The notes beneath the pieces were generated by a model that ran no database searches, was not told the DNA's origin, and saw only the letters and a list, made by a program, of their open reading frames with translations. Position numbers and translations under genes: made by a program. Positions 16,472 to 23,709 of a stretch of 64,000 nucleotides of DNA are shown one piece after another; within the stretch, counting starts at the first letter, position 1, and the number at the start of each line of letters is the position of its first letter. The stretch comes from CAVTSA01 sp963790575 (GTDB lineage Bacteria > Chloroflexota > Dormibacteria > Dormibacterales > Dormibacteraceae): assembly GCA_963790575.1 (NCBI GenBank), contig CAWBPD010000012.1, positions 310,001 to 374,000 of the forward strand, in the 5' to 3' direction.

Positions 16472-17287
16472 TCACTCGGACGCCGAGCGCGACGCTTCGC
16501 GGGCAGGGGGGACCGACGCGGCCCGGATCGCGGCCGCGCGGTTGGCGACCAGGACTGCGGCCTGCCCGGCCCCGACACCGTTGTCGATGTTCACCACGGT
16601 CAGCCCGCCCGCGCAGGACTGGAGCATGGTGGTGAGCGCTCCCCGGCCCTCCCCGCCCTGCCCATACCCGGTGGAGACCGGCAGCCCGATCACCGGCACC
16701 GCCATCAGTCCAGCGACGACGCCCGGCAGCACCCCGTCCATGCCTGCCGCCACCACCACCACGTCGGGGTCCCACTCCTGAAGCTCGGCGAGCGGCCCCA
16801 GGAGCCGGTGCAGGCCGGCGACGCCCAGGTCCGCGCGCAGCCGGACCGCGTGCCCGCAGGCGTCGACCAGCACCCGCACCTCCTCCGCCGCGTCGAGGTC
16901 GGAGGTGCCCGCAGTCAAGATCGCCACCCGGCCGCCTCTGGTGGGCACCACGAAGTCCCGACGCACCACCCGTGCCGCTCGTCGGTGTTCGTTGAGCACC
17001 AGATCCGCTCGCGCCGCCGCCTCCCGCAGCACCACCCAGTGGCGCTCCCCGAGGCGGCTGACCAGACCTTGACCGCGGTCCTGAGCGAGGCGGACCGCGA
17101 GCCGGGCCGCCTCTTCGGGGCGCTTACCCTCGGCGAGCACCACCTCGGGCACCCCCCGGCGGCGCTCGCGGGCGACATCGAGTTGGGCTGCCCCGCCCAA
17201 TTCCTCCAGCTGCGCGCGCCGGAGCTCCCTCAAAGCCGCCGTCTCCGACAGCTCCCCTGTCCGAACGCGGCGGACCCAGTCCTCCAT
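16472..17287 (-). CDS. larB: LarB, nickel-pincer cofactor biosynthesis carboxylase/hydrolase
   Basis: A 271-residue LarB, which carboxylates nicotinic acid adenine dinucleotide and hydrolyses its phosphoanhydride to start the lactate-racemase cofactor pathway. The N-terminal half carries GVPEVVLAEGKRPEE. The C-terminal half is PurE-like: ILTAGTSDLDAAEEV, VVVAAGMDGVLPGVVAGL, VIGLPVSTGYGQGGEG and VVNIDNGVGAGQAA. The ATG at 17287 shares one base with the yjbQ stop (TGATG), so the upstream in-frame extension is not needed. Only larC's end is also in the window, at the far left. Confidence 0.93.
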   Translation of the reverse strand: MEDWVRRVRTGELSETAALRELRRAQLEELGGAAQLDVARERRRGVPEVVLAEGKRPEEAARLAVRLAQDRGQGLVSRLGERHWVVLREAAARADLVLNEHRRAARVVRRDFVVPTRGGRVAILTAGTSDLDAAEEVRVLVDACGHAVRLRADLGVAGLHRLLGPLAELQEWDPDVVVVAAGMDGVLPGVVAGLMAVPVIGLPVSTGYGQGGEGRGALTTMLQSCAGGLTVVNIDNGVGAGQAAVLVANRAAAIRAASVPPAREASRSASE

Positions 17288-17682
17288 CAGCTCGCCAACA
17301 CCGTCACGCGGAGCTGACGGCGACGCGGTCCGTCGAACTCGCACAGGAACACCCGCTGCCACTGGCCCAGGGCCAGGTCGCCCTTCTCGACCGGAAGCGT
17401 GACGCTGGCGCCGACCAGGATGGTCTTCACGTGCGCGTCCGAGTTCCCTTCGGCGTGGCGCCAGCCCCGGAAGCGGGGCACCAACTCGGCCAGATGCCTC
17501 ACCGCGTCGGCGGCCACGTCCGGATCATGACCCTCGTTGACGGTGACGGCGCAGGTGGTGTGAGGAGAGAAGACGATGCAAATGCCTGAGCCCGGGTGCT
17601 GCTCACGCACGGCCGCCCGCACCTGATCGGTGACGTCGCGGAACTGTTCGCGCCGGTCGGTCTCGACGGTGAGCATCGGCAT
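17287..17682 (-). CDS. yjbQ: YjbQ / UPF0047 family protein
   Basis: A 131-residue UPF0047 protein. Family hallmarks are all present: CIVFSPHTTCAVTVNEG with metal-binding histidine, HAEGNSDAHVKTILVG, LALGQWQRVFLCEFDGPR. E. coli YjbQ has weak thiamine phosphate synthase activity, but the physiological role is unsettled. The ATG at 17682 is chosen over the one two codons later because TAGGAT lies 10 nt upstream. Its stop overlaps the larB start, so the two form an operon. It is divergent from the zinc-ribbon gene at 17753. Confidence 0.88.
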   Translation of the reverse strand: MPMLTVETDRREQFRDVTDQVRAAVREQHPGSGICIVFSPHTTCAVTVNEGHDPDVAADAVRHLAELVPRFRGWRHAEGNSDAHVKTILVGASVTLPVEKGDLALGQWQRVFLCEFDGPRRRQLRVTVLAS

Positions 17683-17692
17683 CGGCCCAACG

Positions 17693-17698
17693 ATCCTA
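17693..17698 (-). promoter_or_regulatory. -10 element TAGGAT for yjbQ-larB
   Basis: TAGGAT on the minus strand ends 10 nt before the yjbQ ATG at 17682, giving a leader of about 3 nt or none. Confidence 0.45.
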
Positions 17699-17738
17699 CG
17701 TGTGTGTTCGAGTCCGCAGGAGACCGGGTGGTGACGCG

Positions 17739-17744
17739 TAGCAT
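17739..17744 (+). promoter_or_regulatory. -10 element TAGCAT, leaderless type
   Basis: TAGCAT ends 8 nt before the ATG at 17753, with no Shine-Dalgarno sequence between. Confidence 0.5.
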
Positions 17745-17752
17745 CGGCCGCG

Positions 17753-18109
17753 ATGGGGATCCTCGACTTCATCCGAGAACGAGCCCGTTACTACAACTGC
17801 CCGGCCTGCGGGCACAACCTCCGCGGTTGCGAGCTGCGCATGCTCCGCCAGGTGCAGGACCGCTACACGGTTCAGGTCACCTGTGCCTCCTGCGGGGTGC
17901 AGTTCGTGGTCATCCTCGCCGTCCAGGGTGAGGGCATGAGCGCCGAGGAGGAGGCCGAGGCCATCGCCGAGCTGGCCGAGTTGGAGGAGGCGGAAGCCGA
18001 GGTGGCGGAGCCGATCGCACTCGACGAAGTGCTTGACGTGCATCTCATGCTCCGCGATTTCGAAGGCTCGCTGACCGACCTCATCGCCACACCGGACGAG
18101 CATCGCTGA
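17753..18109 (+). CDS. Zinc-ribbon protein of unknown function
   Basis: A 118-residue acidic protein I do not recognise by name. Near the N-terminus two Cys pairs, CPAC and CASC, about 28 residues apart, form a likely zinc ribbon. A Glu/Ala-rich helix follows (about residues 63-85, AEEEAEAIAELAELEEAEAE), which may be a coiled coil, then IALDEVLDVHLMLRDFEGSL. The last part suggests a role in binding a partner. The ATG has the leaderless TAGCAT signal. It lies 10 bp before the cysteine desulfurase gene and is probably co-transcribed with it. Confidence 0.7.
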   Translation: MGILDFIRERARYYNCPACGHNLRGCELRMLRQVQDRYTVQVTCASCGVQFVVILAVQGEGMSAEEEAEAIAELAELEEAEAEVAEPIALDEVLDVHLMLRDFEGSLTDLIATPDEHR

Positions 18110-18119
18110 ACCGGCGGCG

Positions 18120-19262
18120 GTGAGCGCTCCCCGCGTCTATCTCGACGACCTTGGGAGCGCACCCCTCCTGGAAGTCGCGCGGAAGGCCCGGATGGAGGCG
18201 CCGGCGGGAAATCCGCAGAGCATCCATCGTGAGGGTCGCATGGCCCGCGCCGCGCTGGATCAGGCACGCGATCGGGCCGCGGCGTCGCTCGCGCTTCCGC
18301 CCCTGGACCTGGTGTTCTGCGGCTCGGGCACGGAGGCGGTCAACCTGGCCCTCCTGGGCGCCGGCCGCCGCTTGCCGCGCGACCGCTCGGTGGTGACCTG
18401 GGAGGCCGAGCATCCGTCGGTCCTGGCCGCCGTCCGCCGGCTGGTCCTGGAAGGGGTGCGGGTGCACGTCCTTCCGGTCGATGCGGGGTGCCGGCCCGAC
18501 CCGGCGGCCATCCCCGACGATGCCGGCTTGGTCTCGACCTCGATGGCGAACAGCGAGGTGGGCACCCTGCAGCCGGTCGGGGAGATCAGCGCGCGCGCCC
18601 ACCAACTGATGGCGGTGGTTCATGTCGACTGCTGCCAAGGGGCACGCTGGCTCCCCCCTCCGGTGGAGGAGGCCGACCTGGCGTCCTTCAGCGGGCACAA
18701 GCTGGGGGCAGGCGGGGGAGGCGTGCTCTACGCCGACCATGAGATCCTCCTGGATCCGCTGCAGCTGGGGGGACCGCAGGAGTTCGGGCGCCGGGCCGGT
18801 CACCTCGACGCGGGCCTGGCGAGCGCGGTCGCGGCGGCGCTGGAGGAGACGGCCAAACGGCGCGAGGTCGAGGCCGACCGCACAGCCCCCCTGGCCGAGC
18901 GCCTGCGGGTGACGCTGGTGGAACTGGGGGGAGCGCTGGTCGGCGCCGCGCCACGCCTGCCCAACATCGCGGCCGCCGCCTTCGCCGACCGGCGCGGAGA
19001 GGACATCCTGCTGGCGCTGGACCTGGCCGGCCTGGCCGCCTCCAGCGGGGCCGCCTGCGCGGCCGGTTCGCTGGACCCCTCGGTCGTGCTGCTGGCCATG
19101 GGGCGCAGCCTGCCCGAGGCGGAAGGGAGCCTCCGGCTGAGCGTCGGCTACGAGACGACCGAAGCGGAAGTGGAGGCCGCGATCGCAATCCTCCGCGCGA
19201 CGCTCAGGACCCGGGCGGCTTCTGTCGCGTCAGCGGGAGCAACAGCACCGTCCCGACCATGA
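18120..19262 (+). CDS. Cysteine desulfurase (NifS/IscS-like, class V aminotransferase)
   Basis: A 380-residue PLP enzyme that removes sulfur from cysteine as a persulfide. Typical features: YLDDLGSAP at the N-terminus, FCGSGTEAVNLAL for phosphate binding, VHVDCCQGA, the PLP lysine in SFSGHKLGAGGGGVLY, and the mobile catalytic-cysteine loop SSGAACAAGSLDPS corresponding to IscS SSGSACTS. The start is GTG. Its last 59 bp overlap the convergent membrane-protein gene. Sulfur could go to Fe-S clusters or to the thiG-thiS region 1.5 kb downstream. No iscU or sufU is adjacent. Confidence 0.88.
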   Translation: MSAPRVYLDDLGSAPLLEVARKARMEAPAGNPQSIHREGRMARAALDQARDRAAASLALPPLDLVFCGSGTEAVNLALLGAGRRLPRDRSVVTWEAEHPSVLAAVRRLVLEGVRVHVLPVDAGCRPDPAAIPDDAGLVSTSMANSEVGTLQPVGEISARAHQLMAVVHVDCCQGARWLPPPVEEADLASFSGHKLGAGGGGVLYADHEILLDPLQLGGPQEFGRRAGHLDAGLASAVAAALEETAKRREVEADRTAPLAERLRVTLVELGGALVGAAPRLPNIAAAAFADRRGEDILLALDLAGLAASSGAACAAGSLDPSVVLLAMGRSLPEAEGSLRLSVGYETTEAEVEAAIAILRATLRTRAASVASAGATAPSRP

Positions 19263-19404
19263 CCAGGCCGCCCACGGCTCCCACCGTGCCCGAGAAGGTG
19301 TACTCCTTGCCCGCATCGCCCGGAGCGCCGTGGATGACGGTCGCGATGCCCCCGATGATGAGGCCAACCCCGACCAGGAAAAGGAGCCCCATCGCGTACC
19401 TCAC
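19204..19404 (-). CDS. Small two-span membrane protein, unknown function
   Basis: A 66-residue hydrophobic protein: first span GLLFLVGVGLIIGGIATVI, a short polar loop (HGAPGDAGKEYTFSGT), second span VGAVGGLVMVGTVLLLPL and a short basic tail. The start is GTG at 19404 or ATG at 19392, the latter with GAGGT just upstream. The 3' end overlaps the convergent cysteine desulfurase by 59 bp. No function can be inferred; the regular two-span design supports it being real. Confidence 0.5.
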   Translation of the reverse strand: MRYAMGLLFLVGVGLIIGGIATVIHGAPGDAGKEYTFSGTVGAVGGLVMVGTVLLLPLTRQKPPGS

Positions 19405-19489
19405 GCCCGGAGCGTAGCACCTCCGAACAGGCGGCAGACCGGGCCAGCGGTGGTGCAGGCTGCGGCTTGGACTGAGACCGGACCTCCGA

Positions 19490-19763
19490 CCGACCTCGGG
19501 CTGACGCCCGATATTTGGCTGCTCTCAACCCGAGGGAGAGGCCGCTGGTGATCGAGGGCGGCCCTGCTTGTTGGGGTGTACGGGATTTGCTTTGCCCAGG
19601 GAGGGCACGGCCCCCCTGGACCCTCCCGGCGGCTTCGCCGCCGAGCCCTGCCGGGTCCACAGTGGTCGCTGCTCCTGAGGCCTTCTGCTTGCTCGCTTCG
19701 GGCTACCGCCCGAGCTGCGCCCGCTAGTACGAGTCCGCGAGATTCCTACGCGTGCTCACGAGG
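19490..19763 (+). repeat. Dispersed structured repeat, copy 1
   Basis: First of four copies, filling most of the 437-bp gap 19405-19841. Shared parts in order: a left hairpin (CGGGCTGACGCCCGATAT), an AT-richer GGGATTTGCTTTGCCCA block, a GGGAGGGCACGGCCC hairpin, GGCGGCTTCGCCGCC, a GTGGTCGCTGCTC block, a right GCCCGAGCTGCGCCCGCT motif and a GAGTCCGCGAGATTCCTACGCG tail. The gap holds no convincing gene. Confidence 0.85.
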
Positions 19764-19841
19764 CCCGTGCCAGGCGCGCCGGCGTGCGACGCGAGCGCCG
19801 TGCTGTGTGTCCGTCCGAATAGATCGGTAATCAGCCCTCGT

Positions 19842-20081
19842 TCAGTGCCCGCCGCAGGAGCAGGCGCCGCCGCAGGCGCAGCCTCCGCCGGTGGCGGCGG
19901 TGGGGATGGCGAAGTCCTCACCCGAAGGTTCGGCACCGAACGCGGCGAAGCTCGAGACCTGGACGTGCGAGCGCTCGCCGTTGCAGGTGGGGCACGTCTG
20001 GGCGTGGTCCCGACTCGCGAACGAGGTCAGCACCTCGAACGTGTCCTGGCAGTCGTCGCAGCGATACTCGTAAATCGGCAC
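19842..20081 (-). CDS. FmdB-family zinc-ribbon protein
   Basis: A 79-residue FmdB-type regulatory or structural zinc-ribbon protein. It opens VPIYEYRCDDC and carries a second CPTC pair about 25 residues later, the usual CxxC-x(n)-CxxC ribbon. The tail is glycine/cysteine-rich (GGGCACGGACSCGGH). The GTG start is set by the conserved PIYEYRC opening and by TAGGAT exactly 7 nt upstream. The divergent rsmG start is only 3 nt away. FmdB was named as a putative regulator of formamidase in a methylotroph; its general role is unknown. Confidence 0.88.
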   Translation of the reverse strand: MPIYEYRCDDCQDTFEVLTSFASRDHAQTCPTCNGERSHVQVSSFAAFGAEPSGEDFAIPTAATGGGCACGGACSCGGH

Positions 20082-20084
20082 GAG

Positions 20085-20708
20085 ATGGATCCTACGTCGC
20101 TCCTGGATGAATACGCGAACCTGGTGGCAGGCTGGCCCGGTCTGATGGGTCAGGGGCAGCGCGAGCACGCGCGCGAGCTGGTCGACGACTCGCTGGCCCT
20201 GCTGCGCCACCTGGATCGGGCCCAGACCCTCCTCGACGTCGGGACCGGCGGCGGCATGCCCGGCATCCCGCTCGCGATCGCGCGGCCCGACCTGCGGGTG
20301 ACCCTGCTCGAAAGCGACCACCGCAAGGCGGCCTTCTGCACCCACGCCGCGGCGGTCCTCCGACTCGATCTCGCCGTGGTGGCGGAGCGGGCCGAGGACG
20401 CGGCACACGGGCCTTTCCGCGAGAACTTCGACGCCGTCACCGCGCGGGCCCTGGCGCCCTTCCCGGAACTGCTCGAGCTCTGCCTGCCGTTCGTCCGTCT
20501 CGGCGGCCGGCTGCTCGCCATGCGCACCGACGGCGAGCCTCTGGACGGCGCCTGGGAACGTCTGGGCGGCAGTGAACCCGAGATTCAGGCCGCGCCCACC
20601 GAAGCCCGCGAGCGGGGGGTGGTGGTCGTCGTCCGCAAGGTCGATCGCACCCCGCCCGACCTCCCGCGCAGGCCGGGCGAGCCACATCGTCACCCGCTCT
20701 TAAACTGA
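20085..20708 (+). CDS. rsmG: 16S rRNA (guanine-527-N7)-methyltransferase
   Basis: A 207-residue SAM-dependent methyltransferase that modifies G527 of 16S rRNA. Motifs: a start region LLDEYANLVAGW, DVGTGGGMPGIPLAI (motif I), VTLLESDHRKAAFC, VVAERAED, FDAVTARALAPF and LGGRLLAMR. The ATG at 20085 gives the normal family N-terminus. Its start codon is separated from that of divergent fmdB by only 3 bp, so the promoter must lie inside fmdB; GATACT at 20063-20068 is a candidate. rsmG usually lies beside parAB near oriC, but here it is about 29 kb away. Confidence 0.92.
   Translation: MDPTSLLDEYANLVAGWPGLMGQGQREHARELVDDSLALLRHLDRAQTLLDVGTGGGMPGIPLAIARPDLRVTLLESDHRKAAFCTHAAAVLRLDLAVVAERAEDAAHGPFRENFDAVTARALAPFPELLELCLPFVRLGGRLLAMRTDGEPLDGAWERLGGSEPEIQAAPTEARERGVVVVVRKVDRTPPDLPRRPGEPHRHPLLN
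20089..20094 (-). promoter_or_regulatory. -10 element TAGGAT, leaderless type, for fmdB
   Basis: TAGGAT on the minus strand is followed by exactly 7 nt and the GTG at 20081. It lies inside the rsmG coding region, so a conventional leader is impossible unless the promoter is further inside rsmG. Confidence 0.55.
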
Positions 20709-20716
20709 CAGCAGCT

Positions 20717-21514
20717 ATGGCGCAGGATGTCCTGACGATCGCCGGAGTCGAGCTCTCATCGCGGCTGTTCCTGGGGACGGGCAAGTACCGCACGGACGAG
20801 GAGATGCTGACATCTCTGGAGGCGGCCGCGCCTTCTCTGGTCACGGTGGCTCTGCGGCGCCTCAACCTCGAGGATCCGACGCAGCGCACACTCCTCGACA
20901 CCATCGACTGGTCCCGCTACCGGGTCCTCCCCAACACGGCCGGGTGTGCCACCGCGGAAGAGGCGATCCGGATCGCACGCCTCGCCCGCTCCATGGGGCT
21001 CGGCACCTGGATCAAGCTGGAGGTCATCCCGGACCCTCAGTCGCTGCTCCCCGACCCGATCGACACCGTCCGGGCCGCCGAAGTCCTGATCCAGGAGGGT
21101 TTCAGCGTCCTCCCCTATCTCAACGCCGACCCCGTGCTGGCAAGGCGCCTGGAGGAGTTGGGGTGCGCGACGGTGATGCCCCTGGGGTCTCCGATCGGGA
21201 GCGCCCAGGGACTCCAGACGCGGCGCCAGATCGAGCTCATCGTGGAGCGGGCGACCGTCCCGGTGGTGGTCGACGCCGGCATCGGGTGCGCCTCGGACGC
21301 CGCGCTGGCGATGGAACTGGGTGCCGATGCGGTGCTGGTCAACAGCGCGGTCGCCCTCGCCGACCACCCGGCGCTGATGGCGGAGGCGATCCGGCTCGGC
21401 GTGGAAGCCGGGCACAAGTGCTTCCTCGCCGGGCGCATCCCCGAACGTCCATACGCGAGCCCGAGCTCTCCCAGGGAGGGCATTTCACCCCCACCCGCGG
21501 TCGCGACCCGCTGA
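20717..21514 (+). CDS. thiG: Thiazole synthase
   Basis: A 265-residue ThiG, which forms the thiamine thiazole from deoxyxylulose 5-phosphate, a glycine imine and ThiS thiocarboxylate. Motifs: SSRLFLGTGKY at the N-terminus, LPNTAGCATAEEA, TWIKLEVIPD with the Schiff-base lysine, VMPLGSPIGS, VVVDAGIGCASDAALAMELGADAVLVN. The C-terminus has an unusual Pro/Ser-rich extension (SPSSPREGISPPP). TAAACT at 20701-20706 lies 10 nt before the ATG. It is followed by a thiE-like gene and by a ThiS domain fused to a regulator. Confidence 0.95.
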   Translation: MAQDVLTIAGVELSSRLFLGTGKYRTDEEMLTSLEAAAPSLVTVALRRLNLEDPTQRTLLDTIDWSRYRVLPNTAGCATAEEAIRIARLARSMGLGTWIKLEVIPDPQSLLPDPIDTVRAAEVLIQEGFSVLPYLNADPVLARRLEELGCATVMPLGSPIGSAQGLQTRRQIELIVERATVPVVVDAGIGCASDAALAMELGADAVLVNSAVALADHPALMAEAIRLGVEAGHKCFLAGRIPERPYASPSSPREGISPPPAVATR

Positions 21515-21537
21515 GGGGGCTCGAGCTCCCGGCCGCG

Positions 21538-22053
21538 ATGGCGGTGGTGCCCACCGCCGAGGCGGGCCTGGGCGCGGTGGGACGCGGCGCCACCATCCTC
21601 CAGCTGCGGCGGCCTGGCGCGCCAGTCGCCGAACTGGCGGCGGAGGCACGCCGGCTGGCCGCCGAGAGCCCGGTCCCCGTGGTCGTGAGCGGCCGGGTCG
21701 ACCTCGCGCTCGCGCTTGGGCTCGGGGTCCACCTTCCGGAGCCGGACCTCCCGGTCTCGGCCGCCCGGCGCCTCCTTCCCGCTGCCCTGATCGGCTCCTC
21801 GGTCCACGACCGCGAGGGGGCTCTGGCCGCCGCGCGCGGAGGGGCGGACTACGTACTGCTGGGACCGGTCTTCCCGACCCCCAGCCATCCGGGCGCGCCC
21901 GGGCTCGGCGTGGAAGGGTTTCAGAGGATCGCGGCCCGGGTGCCGATCCCGGTCATCGCCATCGGTGGCGTCGATCGCGAGCGCGCGGCCGCGCTGGGTG
22001 GGGCCGGGTACGCCGCCATCCGTGCCTTCGCCATACCGCCTGGCCACGAGTAG
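21538..22053 (+). CDS. thiE: Thiamine phosphate synthase-like protein (ThiE/TenI family)
   Basis: A TIM-barrel protein of about 171 residues, short compared with the usual 200-210. Motifs: TILQLRRPGAPVAELAAEA (the VQLR strand), VPVVVSGRVDLALALGLGVHL, LIGSSVHD, GADYVLLGPVFPTPSHPG, PVIAIGGVD. Missing relative to ThiE is much of the N-terminal strand. The ATG at 21538 is the best conventional start, but a CTG at 21511 overlapping the thiG stop as CTGA would add nine residues. It may be TenI-like rather than a true synthase. It overlaps no gene but is clearly in the thi operon. Confidence 0.75.
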   Translation: MAVVPTAEAGLGAVGRGATILQLRRPGAPVAELAAEARRLAAESPVPVVVSGRVDLALALGLGVHLPEPDLPVSAARRLLPAALIGSSVHDREGALAAARGGADYVLLGPVFPTPSHPGAPGLGVEGFQRIAARVPIPVIAIGGVDRERAAALGGAGYAAIRAFAIPPGHE

Positions 22054-22056
22054 CAT
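22051..22056 (+). promoter_or_regulatory. -10 element TAGCAT, leaderless type, for the ThiS-regulator gene
   Basis: TAGCAT contains the thiE stop codon and is followed by 7 nt and the GTG at 22064. It would allow the fusion gene to be transcribed separately from thiG-thiE. Confidence 0.5.
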
Positions 22057-22063
22057 CGGGCGC

Positions 22064-23029
22064 GTGGAGCGGCTTCGGGTCAACGGGCGCGAGGTCGAGC
22101 TTTCACGGCCGACGCCCCTGCCCGACTACCTGCGCGGCATCGGTGTCGATCCCCGGGCGGTCGCCGTGGAGCACAACGGCGAGATCCTCCAGCGCGAGCT
22201 GTACGCCGCCTGCGTGCTCGACGACGGTGACGTGGTCGAGATCGTGCGCATGGTCGGCGGCGGCGTCGACCCCGCCACCACCAGACGCCAGGTGTCACCC
22301 CTCGTCGATCCCACCGCCTCCGAGGAGTGGCTCCAGGCCCTTGCGGCGCCGCGCCGCGGGCCTGCCGCCGTCGCCTGGGAGCTGCGCGAGCGCGTCCGCC
22401 GCAACCAACTGCCGAACGGTCAGCGCCTGCGGCTGGTGGAGATCATGGCCGAGTGGGCCCTCTCGCCCGCCGACGCCCGGTCGGCGATGGCGCTGCTCGG
22501 CCGCCTGGGGGTGGTTCGCCAGGAACCCGGTGGCGGCGCGGTCGTGTACCGGCCCACCCGGGCCCAGATCGAGGAGAGCTGGCTCGCCCGCAGAGCCCTC
22601 GAGGGACTGGCCGCGGAGGAGGCCGCCCGGCGCATCGACCGGCGCGGTTTGGACCGGTTGGAGACAGCGCTCAAGGAGATGCGGGGCACGCGGCCGCGCA
22701 ACCTCCTCCGGTTTCTCCTCGTCGTCGATCCGGCGTTCCACGACCTGGTGAACGCCGCCGCGGGGATGCAGCGCCTGCGGGCACTGGTGACCGAGGCGAG
22801 GGTGGCGGCCCAGATCGGCATGATCCTGGTGACCAGGGAGCGCCTGGATGCCGTCGAGGGGATCCTTGAACTGCACGCCGCGATCGTCGAGGGGCTGGCC
22901 GCACACGACCCGGAGGGCGCCGCGGCGGCCGTGCGGGCCCACTACGACGTGACCCGTGAGTACTGGCTCGATGCCTGGGACCAGGGAACCCGGGACGAGG
23001 TGAAGGTCGAGACGGCGCGGAGCACGTAG
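22064..23029 (+). CDS. ThiS sulfur-carrier domain fused to a GntR/FCD transcriptional regulator
   Basis: A 321-residue protein with an unusual domain order. Residues 1-67 form a complete ThiS-like ubiquitin-fold domain (RLRVNGREVEL, PLPDYLRG, VAVEHNGEIL, DGDVVEIVRMVGGG), with the Gly-Gly that normally is the free C-terminus now internal. After a linker come a GntR winged helix (about 105-165: ELRERVRRNQLPNGQRLRL, then LGVVRQEPGGG) and an FCD effector domain (about 170-300) with metal-type residues DPAFHDLV and histidines in LHAAIVEGL and RAHYD. ThiS must be adenylated on a free Gly-Gly, so the protein must be cleaved, made by alternative termination, or be a sensor. It lies next to thiG-thiE. 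Confidence 0.85.
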   Translation: MERLRVNGREVELSRPTPLPDYLRGIGVDPRAVAVEHNGEILQRELYAACVLDDGDVVEIVRMVGGGVDPATTRRQVSPLVDPTASEEWLQALAAPRRGPAAVAWELRERVRRNQLPNGQRLRLVEIMAEWALSPADARSAMALLGRLGVVRQEPGGGAVVYRPTRAQIEESWLARRALEGLAAEEAARRIDRRGLDRLETALKEMRGTRPRNLLRFLLVVDPAFHDLVNAAAGMQRLRALVTEARVAAQIGMILVTRERLDAVEGILELHAAIVEGLAAHDPEGAAAAVRAHYDVTREYWLDAWDQGTRDEVKVETARST

Positions 23030-23031
23030 GA

Positions 23032-23709
23032 GTGGGAGTCCCTACGTCCGTCTCGACCGCGGCCGGCTCCTCCGTGACCGAGGTGGCGCGTCGATTCTGT
23101 GGCGACGTTCGGGAGGGCCGGGTGGCGCCCTCTTCTCACGTTCGGATGCGGGATCTGATGGCCTCGTACGGCGCTTCCCGTACCGCCGCCCAGGGTGCGA
23201 TCGCGATCCTGCGCCGCCAGGGCCTGCTGGTCCCGGACCTCCGAGGCCGGCTTCTGCTGCGCCTCCCGACTCGTTCGGAAGTGCGGGAGATCCTGGCTCT
23301 GCGCATCGCCCTCGAGCTGCTGATCCTCGAGATCGGCATCACGCGGCTGAGCGACGCCGACCTGCAGCGCATGGGGGCTTCCATCCTCAGACTTCGCACC
23401 GCCATCGTCGACAGTCGTTGGGACATGGACCGCGCGGTCTCCACGGCGTTCAACAGCCTGGGGCGGGTCACCCGGTCGCCGATGGTGCTGCGGATGATTG
23501 CCGAGCTCCACCACGAGTCCCGGAGCTATCGCGCGCTGCTGGAGGATCTGCTGGCTGCTTCCACCAGCATCCGTGAGGCGAACCATCTGGAGGAGATGTG
23601 GCGCGCGGTGGCCGCGCGTGACGTGGCGGCCGCCTGCCGGCTCCATCGAAACCACATCGAACGGCTCGGGGAGTGGGTGCTGGAACGCCTCCCGGAGGCC
23701 AGCTCTTAG
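23032..23709 (+). CDS. GntR-family regulator with degenerate FCD domain
   Basis: A 225-residue protein starting 2 bp after the ThiS-regulator fusion, with TAGGAG just before the GTG. An N-terminal winged helix (SSVTEVARRFCGDVREGRVAPSS through ILRRQGLLVPDLRG) is followed by an all-helical FCD-like domain (EVREILALRIALELLILEIG). The FCD metal-site D-x3-H motif is not evident (AVSTAFNSLGRV is found in its place), although histidines remain at RLHRNHIERL. It may bind its ligand without metal or act as a heterodimer partner of the upstream regulator. The target genes are unknown; adjacency suggests thiamine genes. Confidence 0.75.
   Translation: MGVPTSVSTAAGSSVTEVARRFCGDVREGRVAPSSHVRMRDLMASYGASRTAAQGAIAILRRQGLLVPDLRGRLLLRLPTRSEVREILALRIALELLILEIGITRLSDADLQRMGASILRLRTAIVDSRWDMDRAVSTAFNSLGRVTRSPMVLRMIAELHHESRSYRALLEDLLAASTSIREANHLEEMWRAVAARDVAAACRLHRNHIERLGEWVLERLPEASS

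Noticed and set aside
19576..19830. Short ORFs with similar peptides (GGHGPPGPPRR-type) in all four repeat copies
   Set aside because: The similarity follows from DNA conservation, appears in two frames at once, and stops and starts differ among copies. I treat the repeat as non-coding.
21511..21537. CTG at 21511 as the thiE start (CTGA overlap with thiG)
   Set aside because: Attractive by analogy with the FemAB-like gene, but no ribosome site precedes it, so I kept ATG 21538 and only noted the alternative.
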